Shown piece by piece: positions 6,318 to 10,830 of a stretch of 10,830 nt of DNA. The stretch covers positions 1-10,830 of the forward strand of contig DATHSA010000026.1 in assembly GCA_035464675.1 (NCBI GenBank). Direction: 5' to 3'. Position numbers and translations under genes: made by a program. Position 1 is the first letter of the stretch. The number at the start of each line of letters is the position of its first letter. Source of the stretch: JAUYIV01 sp035464675. Its GTDB lineage: Bacteria; Actinomycetota; Acidimicrobiia; Spongiisociales; UBA11373. The notes below the pieces were generated by a model that searched no databases, had not been told where the DNA came from, and saw only the letters and a program-made list of their open reading frames with translations.

Positions 6318-7222
6318 TACGTGTCTCTCAGGATCGCCAGTCCGCCGTGGAGACGGGCGGGCCCGTCCCAGGCCTCTGAGCCCGCAGGCACATCGACCGT
6401 GGCCGGGTCGGCGCCGGCGCGCACCTCATCGAGGAGGTCGGTGACCGCATGCATGTAGGGGAGCATCGCCGCGACGATCTCCTTGCCCCCGGCGCGGCCA
6501 TGGCCGGGGATCACATGTTGCGGATCGAGGGCGAGGAGGCGGTCGAGCACGGCTGCCCAATCGGCAGGGTGGCCGTCCTCGATCTTGGGGTGGACGGCGT
6601 TCCAGCAGAGATCCCCGGCAGCCACGGCCCGTTCCTGCGGGAGCCAGGCAAAGACGTCGCTGTCGGTGTGCCCGGCGCCGAACGTGACGATCTCGACCGT
6701 GCGTTCGTCCTCGATCACCAGCCGTCCGTCGATGAGGACGTCCGGCAGGGTGAGCCGGTAACCGGGGACGGACGCCTTGATCTGTTCTAGGCCGGCGATC
6801 CGCCGCTCTGCCAGGGCCCGTTCCGCCTGGTCATCGGACTGCAACTTCTGCCGGAACGTGGCGAGGTAGCCGTCGATCTCCTCCTCGTAGGCGGACAGAT
6901 CGGTGGGGGAGTCGGCGACGATCAGCTCCAGCGTGCGGGCCGTCGACACGATGGGCAGGCCGGCGAACGCCTGATTCCCGCGCACGTGATCGCCGTGCCA
7001 ATGGGTGTTCACGACGAGGAATGTGTCGCGTCCCGTCAGATCGCGAACGGCGGCCCGCAGCTCGGCCGCAGCCTGCGTGGTCATGAAGGTGTCGACGACG
7101 ACCGTCTTCGATCCTGTGTCGATGATCGCGGAGTTGCTGACGGCGGCGCCGCTCTTGCCGGCCAGCGCCGCATGGACACCGGGGGCCGTCTCCACGACGG
7201 TGAAGTGCTCGTAGGAACTCAT
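6317..7222 (-). CDS. Metallo-beta-lactamase-fold hydrolase
   Basis: Cytoplasmic MBL-fold protein of 301 residues with no signal peptide. The two-metal site is complete: HWHGDH (His74, His76, Asp78, His79), His185 in GAGHTDSDV, Asp204 in AAGDLCWN, and His241 in VIPGHG. A helical, charged insertion at about 108-150 separates the first metal motif from the rest. The substrate cannot be read from sequence; the family includes thioesterases, glyoxalase II-like enzymes, lactonases and beta-lactam hydrolases, and the lack of an export signal argues against a classical beta-lactamase. I chose ATG 7222 over GTG 7228 because GGAG (7228-7231, complement) gives a 5-nt spacer to the ATG and lies on top of the GTG. 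It is preceded by a long leader region with a hairpin and converges on the KAS III gene. Confidence 0.9.
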   Translation of the reverse strand: MSSYEHFTVVETAPGVHAALAGKSGAAVSNSAIIDTGSKTVVVDTFMTTQAAAELRAAVRDLTGRDTFLVVNTHWHGDHVRGNQAFAGLPIVSTARTLELIVADSPTDLSAYEEEIDGYLATFRQKLQSDDQAERALAERRIAGLEQIKASVPGYRLTLPDVLIDGRLVIEDERTVEIVTFGAGHTDSDVFAWLPQERAVAAGDLCWNAVHPKIEDGHPADWAAVLDRLLALDPQHVIPGHGRAGGKEIVAAMLPYMHAVTDLLDEVRAGADPATVDVPAGSEAWDGPARLHGGLAILRDT

Positions 7223-7344
7223 GGTCACTCCAGAAATGAAGAACCGGGAGGCACTTCGGCGCCGTCGCCGCCGTGAGGGACCAGCTCACGGGCCTCCCGA
7301 TTCCGGTGGTCCGGGTTGGAGTCGCCACCTCTCACCAGATCGTG

Positions 7345-7368
7345 GAGCGGCCACCCCAGTGGCCGCTC
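7345..7368. promoter_or_regulatory. Perfect 10-bp hairpin in the leader of the metallo-hydrolase gene
   Basis: GAGCGGCCAC (7345-7354), loop CCCA, then GTGGCCGCTC (7359-7368): a perfect GC-rich stem with a 4-nt loop. It lies 123 bp upstream of the hydrolase start. No U-tract follows on either strand, so it is not a standard terminator. It could be a pausing or attenuation element, or a protein-binding site. Confidence 0.5.
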
Positions 7369-7411
7369 AGCGCCCGACCACCTCCGGGGTCCTGCAAAGA
7401 CTGTCAATCAC
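7367..7411 (-). CDS. Possible leader peptide ORF (14 codons)
   Basis: GTG at 7411 opens a short frame, VIDSLCRTPEVVGR, ending in TGA at 7369-7367. Ten nt upstream is AAAGGAGGT (AGGAGG at 7427-7422, complement), a strong Shine-Dalgarno with no other well-placed gene. The TGA falls on the first bases of the 10-bp hairpin, the layout expected for a translated leader in front of an attenuator. No run of one amino acid is present. It may equally be chance. Confidence 0.22.
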   Translation of the reverse strand: MIDSLCRTPEVVGR

Positions 7412-7454
7412 CTGTGGACCACCTCCTTTCTCCGTGGCCGCATGATGCCACATT

Positions 7455-7475
7455 CCGTTACCCGTTACCCGTTAC
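7455..7475. repeat. Heptamer tandem array, CCGTTAC x3
   Basis: Three perfect head-to-tail copies of CCGTTAC, followed by CCGG. In another register the unit is CCCGTTA, which shares CCCGT with the CCCGTCG register of the array at 2485-2505. It lies about 40 bp upstream of the -35 box of the zinc-finger gene. Confidence 0.9.
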
Positions 7476-7512
7476 CCGGACTTGCGTCGGTCTCCACCGT
7501 GCTGGGCTCGCT

Positions 7513-7541
7513 TTGAGAAAGTCGCGATTTCGTGGCATCGT
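7513..7541 (+). promoter_or_regulatory. Candidate promoter of the zinc-finger gene (leaderless)
   Basis: TTGAGA (7513-7518, five of six matches to TTGACA), a 17-bp spacer, then CATCGT (7536-7541, matching TATAAT at positions 2, 3 and 6). The expected transcription start, 7-8 nt later, falls on the GTG start codon at 7549. No Shine-Dalgarno precedes that GTG, which agrees with a leaderless mRNA. Confidence 0.45.
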
Positions 7542-7548
7542 GCCGTCT

Positions 7549-7734
7549 GTGACACAGCATTCGATCTCGAAGCTGACCGGAGGCCGACCCCGGAAGACGT
7601 ACGGGAACGACCGGGTGTGCGCACACGAAGGCTGCGACACGCGGATCTCCTCGTACAACAAGAACGACCTGTGCTGGACCCACTTCCAGCCGGTGCCCCG
7701 CCCCGCTCGGATACCCCAGCCCACCAAGAATTAG
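7549..7734 (+). CDS. Small zinc-finger protein with AT-hook-like basic patch
   Basis: A 61-residue protein. Cys24, Cys29, Cys42 and His45 (C-x4-C-x12-C-x2-H) should bind one zinc ion; the loop between them, TRISSYNKNDLC, belongs to a short pattern (GC..R.S.YN....C..H) I know from many small actinobacterial proteins of unknown function. Residues 11-16, GGRPRK, resemble an AT-hook core, and the tail is rich in Pro and Arg. DNA or RNA binding is inference. The start GTG 7549 is chosen because the frame upstream (open to 7273) reads through the heptamer array and has no conserved look, and because a promoter places the transcript start here. The stop TAG overlaps the TAA of the converging acetyltransferase by 4 bp in all (TTAG). 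Confidence 0.72.
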   Translation: MTQHSISKLTGGRPRKTYGNDRVCAHEGCDTRISSYNKNDLCWTHFQPVPRPARIPQPTKN

Positions 7735-8225
7735 GGCCCCGTTCCGGCGTCCTGGGTGAGGCGCCAGCTTCTGTCCAACGGCGGCACCTCGGCGAACACC
7801 GTGTACTGCGGCCCTTCCTCGGGGTCCTCGATCGGCGGGCCCATCCTGCTGAACCCCATGCGCTCGAAGAACCCGTACGCGCCGACGCGCGTCGTGCACC
7901 ACATCAGCGCGCCCGACCGACTCGACGCATGCTCGAGGCAGCGCTCCAGCAACCAGGACCCCACACCCCGTCCGCGATGCCCGTGTTCCACTGCGATGTC
8001 CAGGATTCGCCATGCCGCCGGCTCGGGAGAGCCGGGCACGGACTCCGGATGGACTGAGGCGATGCCGACGAGGAGCCCATCCTTGAAGGCACCGACGTGG
8101 AGTGCGTCGGGATCCTGGTCCGCCGGGTAGTCGACGCCCGCCGGGGGCCGGGTCGGGTGCAGGAGGGCCCGGCGCAGAGGGCGGGCCTCGGCGGGCTCGA
8201 TCCTCTTGATCTCGTAGTCGGCCAT
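7731..8225 (-). CDS. GNAT family N-acetyltransferase
   Basis: Cytoplasmic acetyltransferase of 164 residues. Motif A is ILDIAVEHGHRGRGVGSWLL (74-93), with HRGRGVGS forming the acetyl-CoA pyrophosphate loop; motif B is AYGFFERMGF (116-125). The N-terminal part (DYPADQDPDALHVGAFKDGLLVG) shows the usual strands ahead of motif A. The acceptor is unknown; small amines, amino acids or protein N-termini are all possible. The start ATG 8225 has no Shine-Dalgarno but a TACGCT box 6 nt upstream, so it is probably leaderless. The frame remains open to 8576 but the extension lies on the oxidoreductase gene and is compositionally odd. It is divergent from the FAD oxidoreductase, which could hint at a shared amino-compound substrate. 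Confidence 0.88.
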   Translation of the reverse strand: MADYEIKRIEPAEARPLRRALLHPTRPPAGVDYPADQDPDALHVGAFKDGLLVGIASVHPESVPGSPEPAAWRILDIAVEHGHRGRGVGSWLLERCLEHASSRSGALMWCTTRVGAYGFFERMGFSRMGPPIEDPEEGPQYTVFAEVPPLDRSWRLTQDAGTGP

Positions 8226-8231
8226 ACGCTG

Positions 8232-8261
8232 AGCGTAGGTCGGAGGCACTGCGACTCTCGA
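8232..8261 (-). promoter_or_regulatory. Candidate leaderless promoter of the acetyltransferase gene
   Basis: On the minus strand: TCGAGA (8261-8256; four of six matches to TTGACA), 18-bp spacer, TACGCT (8237-8232; TANNNT), then CAGCGT and ATG. Transcription would start at or next to the ATG. The -35 overlaps the palindrome TCTCGAGA (8256-8263). Confidence 0.4.
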
Positions 8262-8280
8262 GAATTCGCTGCCGTAGCCT
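8251..8280 (+). promoter_or_regulatory. Candidate leaderless promoter of the FAD oxidoreductase gene
   Basis: TAGCCT (8275-8280) lies exactly 6 nt before the ATG at 8287, mirroring the arrangement of the divergent acetyltransferase gene. With an 18-bp spacer the -35 would be GCGACT (8251-8256), a weak match. No Shine-Dalgarno lies before the ATG. Confidence 0.38.
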
Positions 8281-8286
8281 CCCGGC

Positions 8287-9471
8287 ATGATCCGACACCT
8301 CGACGAACTTCCCCGGAGGGCCGACCTGGCGGTGGTCGGTGCCGGGATCGTCGGTGCGGCCACCGCGTTCTTCGCATCCCGTGCGGGCTTCGACACCGTC
8401 GTCCTGGAGGCTCGGCCCGAGGTGGCGAGCCTGACCACGCCGGCCAGCACCGGCGCGTTCAGGCTCCAGTTCGACAATCGTGAGGAGTGGGAGCTCGTTC
8501 GTGAGTCGGTCGACATCTTCGAGCGATTCGCCGGCCTGACGGGCCAGGACCGGCACCTTCCGGGGATCGAACGCAACGGCTACCTGTTCTGCACCACCGA
8601 TCCGGAGCGCGCCGCGGCGCAGGCGCGCCTGGTCGAGCGGCAACACGCCTGGGGCCAGGACGACATCGAGCTCCTCGCCGGCGACGAATTGCGGAGGCGC
8701 TTCTCCTACATCGCGGCCAAGGTGGTGAGTGCCCGGTTCCGGGCCGACGACGGCTTCCTCGACCCCGTCGAGGTCACCCGCGGCTTCCTCGCCGGGTCGC
8801 AGGCCGCCGTGGTCACCGGCTGCACGGTCGATCGGATCGAAGCGAGGGACGGATTCGTGACGGGCGTGGGGACCTCCCGGGGGAGACTGGAGGCACGGAG
8901 TGTCGTCGTGGCCGCCGGGCCCTTCTCGGGGCAGGTGCTCGACACGGTTCTCGAGCACGACCTGCCTCTGGCGATCATCGACCGCCAGAAGGTCGTGGTA
9001 CCCGGGCTGCCCGAGGTGCCGCCCGGAGCCCCGTTGACGATCGATGAGGACACCGGCACCCACTGGCGGCCGTATCGCGGCGGCGCCGCGGTGCTCTTCA
9101 CCGACCCGGCGGCTCCAAGGACGGTCCCCAAACACGTCGTGCCTGCGGATCCCGGCCACGCCATGTCGGTGCTCGATCCGTCCTCGGCGCGTGCGGCGGC
9201 CCGGATCGCGCCGTTCTGGGTGGACGTATGGGATCGGCGCCCGCCGTGGACCTCGGTGACCGGTCAGTATGTGGTCACACCCGATCACCGGCCGTTCATC
9301 GGGGAGACGCCGGTGACCGGCCTGTTCGTCAACACCGGGTACAGCGGGCACGGGATCATGGGGAGTCCCGCCGGGAGCAGGCTCCTCGTCGACGTGATGC
9401 TCCAGCGGGCCGCCGCAAACCCATTCCGGCTCGACAGGGATCTCGAGGAGCGGGAGCGAGATGTGCTGTGA
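8287..9471 (+). CDS. FAD-dependent oxidoreductase, DAO / sarcosine oxidase beta-like
   Basis: Flavoenzyme of 394 residues. The N-terminal dinucleotide-binding fold is clear: DLAVVGAGIVGAATAF with GxGxxG at 18-23 and Glu41 (VVLEAR) at the end of strand 2 for the FAD ribose. The STGAFRLQFDN stretch (about 55-65) matches the substrate/FAD contact segment of sarcosine oxidase beta-type proteins. The C-terminal FAD motif is NTGYSGHGIMGSPAG (349-363). Length fits the DAO family. It should oxidise a primary or secondary amino acid or N-methyl amine; the substrate is not evident, and no glycine-cleavage or sarcosine oxidase alpha/gamma/delta subunit is nearby, so it probably acts as a single-subunit enzyme. 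The start ATG 8287 is supported by the leaderless-type promoter. The divergent GNAT gene shares the 61-bp control region. Confidence 0.9.
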   Translation: MIRHLDELPRRADLAVVGAGIVGAATAFFASRAGFDTVVLEARPEVASLTTPASTGAFRLQFDNREEWELVRESVDIFERFAGLTGQDRHLPGIERNGYLFCTTDPERAAAQARLVERQHAWGQDDIELLAGDELRRRFSYIAAKVVSARFRADDGFLDPVEVTRGFLAGSQAAVVTGCTVDRIEARDGFVTGVGTSRGRLEARSVVVAAGPFSGQVLDTVLEHDLPLAIIDRQKVVVPGLPEVPPGAPLTIDEDTGTHWRPYRGGAAVLFTDPAAPRTVPKHVVPADPGHAMSVLDPSSARAAARIAPFWVDVWDRRPPWTSVTGQYVVTPDHRPFIGETPVTGLFVNTGYSGHGIMGSPAGSRLLVDVMLQRAAANPFRLDRDLEERERDVL

Positions 9472-9491
9472 GGCCGGCTGATCGCCGCTGG

Positions 9492-9527
9492 TTGCTGATC
9501 TCCCCGATCGGAAACTACACTCGTGTA
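9492..9527 (+). promoter_or_regulatory. Promoter with inverted repeat TACAC-N2-GTGTA over the -10 box
   Basis: TTGCTG (9492-9497), 18-bp spacer, TACACT (9516-9521, TANNNT). TACACTCGTGTA (9516-9527) is an inverted repeat with 5-bp arms and a 2-bp centre that covers the -10 box and extends towards the transcription start, a typical place for a repressor site. ATG of the next gene lies at 9542. I cannot assign a regulator family. Confidence 0.4.
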
Positions 9528-9541
9528 ATCCGAGCCCGGGG

Positions 9542-9919
9542 ATGGACATGGTTCTGACCGCACCGTCGAGCACCGACCACCAGGCCGCCGCAACGACAGC
9601 TGCGTCCATCCACCTCCACTACGAGGGCTCGGTCATCGAGACACCCCTTTCCTCGTTCCTGGGGGAGCAGGCTCTCGATGGGGTCGCCGTGGTCGCGCCC
9701 GAGAGGGGGCTCGTCGAGTGGTTCCCGAGTGACGCCCAGGGGCTCGCCGCGCTCGTGGCACCGTCGCGGACGAGTGCGGCCGATTGGGACGTCTCGGTCA
9801 TCGTCCCCGCTCACCGGATGGGTGAGGCCCACCGGGCCCTGCGGGGCACTCCGATCACGCTCCAGCCCTGGTGGATCGACGGCGAGAGCGTGAGGTTCGG
9901 GGGTCCCGAAGTACCCTGA
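9542..9919 (+). CDS. Unknown 125-residue protein upstream of a HAD hydrolase
   Basis: I do not recognise this protein. It is soluble, without signal peptide or membrane segment. After a low-complexity, Ala/Thr-rich start (about 1-22) it shows alternating strand-like and helical stretches: IHLHYEGSVIETPLSSFLG, VAVVAPERGLVEWFP, DVSVIVPAHRMGEAHRAL and a Trp-containing LQPWWIDGESVRFG near the end. Third-position GC is high, as in its neighbours, and the frame ends 7 bp before the next gene, so it is very likely real. The start could be ATG 9542 or ATG 9548; the Shine-Dalgarno is weak (CGGGG). It sits behind its own promoter with an inverted repeat and is probably co-transcribed with the HAD gene. 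Confidence 0.7.
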   Translation: MDMVLTAPSSTDHQAAATTAASIHLHYEGSVIETPLSSFLGEQALDGVAVVAPERGLVEWFPSDAQGLAALVAPSRTSAADWDVSVIVPAHRMGEAHRALRGTPITLQPWWIDGESVRFGGPEVP

Positions 9920-9926
9920 GGGTGCC

Positions 9927-10830
9927 ATGCCGGTACCCCTCTTCACTCAGACGGTCATCGCCTTCCTGTGGGACTTCGATCGCACGCTGATCCCGGGGAA
10001 CCAGCAAGAGGTGCTCTTCGAGGAGTACGGCGTCGACGAGACCACGTTCTGGAGGGAGGTCGAGGGCCTCGTCGATTTTCATTCGATGAACGGGTCGCTG
10101 ATGGCCCGTGACGCGGCGTACCTGCTCCACATCCTCTCGTACGTCGAGGCAGGCATCTTCGAGGGCCTCACCAACGCCAAGCTCCGCGAACTCGGAGGCA
10201 AGCTGGAGCCTTCCCCTGGCATGCCCGACTTCCTCGTCGCCGCCCGTGAGCGAATCGCTTCCGATCCGAAGTTGGCTGCCGAGGGGATCTCGGTGGAGCA
10301 CTACGTGGTGTCGACGGGCATCCGCCCGATGATCGAGGGAAGCCCGCTCGCGCCTCACCTGGACGGAGTCTGGGCCAACAGCTACATCGAGCGTCAGGCG
10401 CCGCCCGGCTATCTGGAGAGGTTCGACGTCGAGTCGGGCGCGCATCCGATCAGCCACGTCTCCTACATGATCGACAACACGTCCAAGACACGAGCGATCT
10501 TCGAGGTCAACAAGGGGGTCAACAAGAACCCCTCCATGGACGTCAACGCTCGCGTATCCCGCGATCAGCGCCGCGTCCCCATCCGCAACATGATCTATGT
10601 GGCGGACGGCCCGAGTGACGTCCCCTGTTTCAGCATCGTCAACGAGCGCGGCGGCAAGACGCTCGGCGTCTACACGACCGAGCCGAAGAACAACTTCCGC
10701 AATGTTCGTGAGCTCCAGGAGCAGGGCCGGGTGCAGGGCATGGCCGAGGCCGACTTCCGCGAAGGGAAGGCTGCATACCTCTGGCTCATGGACTCCCTGG
10801 AACAGATCGCCGAGGGCATCGTCGAAGCGA
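9927..10830 (+). CDS. HAD-superfamily hydrolase (3' end beyond window)
   Basis: 301 residues are in the window with no stop. All four HAD motifs are visible: WDFDRTL (nucleophile Asp16, general acid Asp18), VSTG (128-131), Lys187 in NTSKTRA, and ADGPSDVP with Asp227 and Asp231. A long cap region (about 25-125) lies between motifs I and II, the C1-type layout. It is a Mg-dependent phosphatase-like enzyme; the substrate is not evident. Motif III/IV spacing includes a Lys/Asn-rich stretch (EVNKGVNKNPSMDVNARVS). Start ATG 9927 has GAGGG (9918-9922) 4 nt upstream, overlapping the stop of the preceding gene, so the two genes are coupled. The protein is already longer than the smallest HAD phosphatases, and only the C-terminus should be missing. 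Confidence 0.88.
   Translation, partial: MPVPLFTQTVIAFLWDFDRTLIPGNQQEVLFEEYGVDETTFWREVEGLVDFHSMNGSLMARDAAYLLHILSYVEAGIFEGLTNAKLRELGGKLEPSPGMPDFLVAARERIASDPKLAAEGISVEHYVVSTGIRPMIEGSPLAPHLDGVWANSYIERQAPPGYLERFDVESGAHPISHVSYMIDNTSKTRAIFEVNKGVNKNPSMDVNARVSRDQRRVPIRNMIYVADGPSDVPCFSIVNERGGKTLGVYTTEPKNNFRNVRELQEQGRVQGMAEADFREGKAAYLWLMDSLEQIAEGIVEA

Larger units (their letters stand above)
7223..7548. other. 326-bp gene-free region with hairpin, possible leader ORF and heptamer array
   Basis: This is the widest gene-free stretch of the window, between the divergent starts of the metallo-hydrolase (-) and the zinc-finger protein (+). It holds a perfect 10-bp hairpin (7345-7368), a possible 14-codon minus-strand leader ORF (7367-7411) behind a strong AAAGGAGGTG, a three-unit heptamer array (7455-7475), and a good candidate promoter for the zinc-finger gene (7513-7541). 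I found no tRNA or riboswitch consensus that I can name. A longer minus-strand frame starting with TTG at 7407 and ending at 7225 is open for 60 codons, but its start is poorly placed relative to the Shine-Dalgarno. Confidence 0.6.

Noticed and set aside
7300..7400. tRNA or cobalamin/FMN riboswitch-like fragments in the gene-free region
   Set aside because: Short pieces such as GCCACTGGGG and GATCTGGTGAGAG recall parts of riboswitch consensus motifs, but order, spacing and conserved cores do not fit. No GTTCGA T-loop was found.
7225..7407. 60-codon minus-strand frame with TTG start ahead of the metallo-hydrolase
   Set aside because: The Shine-Dalgarno is 14 nt from the TTG, the frame runs through the 10-bp hairpin, and no motif is visible. 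A small protein is possible but not supported.
9516..9527. BlaI/MecI or CopY operator
   Set aside because: These regulators use TACA-N2-TGTA; here four bases separate TACA and TGTA.
7465..9609. Minus-strand open frame of 714 codons across three genes
   Set aside because: It runs antisense to the oxidoreductase and the zinc-finger gene and shifted against the acetyltransferase; composition is Arg/Gly/Pro-rich without motifs.

Overview
The window reads as chromosomal DNA of a high-GC actinobacterium, probably a deep-branching lineage such as Acidimicrobiia. This is inference. It rests on the strong G/C bias at third codon positions, an LprG/LppX-type lipoprotein coupled to a P55-type exporter (best known from Actinobacteria), short CxxxxC...CxxH zinc-finger proteins, and several genes that look leaderless (a TANNNT box about 6 nt before the start codon and no Shine-Dalgarno). 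No rRNA, tRNA, CRISPR array, insertion sequence or phage gene was seen.

Left part (1-3888), all genes on the minus strand. The 5' end of an unrecognised gene is cut by the left edge. Then, read right to left, come a cyclic 2,3-diphosphoglycerate synthetase-like P-loop protein, a spacer made largely of two different 7-bp tandem arrays, an LprG-like lipoprotein, and a 14-TM MFS exporter of the P55/Rv1410 type. The last two overlap by GTGA and match the mycobacterial lprG-Rv1410c lipid-export operon in gene order and in key residues.

Middle part (4017-7222). A four-TM membrane protein (+) converges on a UPF0316/DUF2179 membrane protein (-), with a perfect 10-bp stem between them. Divergent from the latter is a beta-ketoacyl-ACP synthase III (FabH-like, complete Cys-His-Asn triad). 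It converges on a metallo-beta-lactamase-fold hydrolase (-). Upstream of the hydrolase lies a 326-bp gene-free region holding a perfect 10-bp hairpin, a possible 14-codon leader ORF and a third 7-bp tandem array.

Right part (7549-10830). A 61-residue zinc-finger protein (+) overlaps tail-to-tail by 4 bp (TTAG) with a GNAT acetyltransferase (-). The acetyltransferase is divergent from a DAO-family FAD oxidoreductase (+), with only 61 bp between them and mirror-image leaderless promoters. A 125-residue unknown protein follows, preceded by a TACAC-N2-GTGTA inverted repeat over its -10 box. It sits 7 bp upstream of a HAD-superfamily hydrolase that runs off the right edge.

I do not see a clearly new multi-gene defence or biosynthetic system. 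The points most worth following are the LprG-P55 pair outside the mycobacteria, the three unlike heptamer arrays, a Shine-Dalgarno that can be hidden in a hairpin before the cDPG synthetase-like gene, and the leaderless zinc-finger microprotein.
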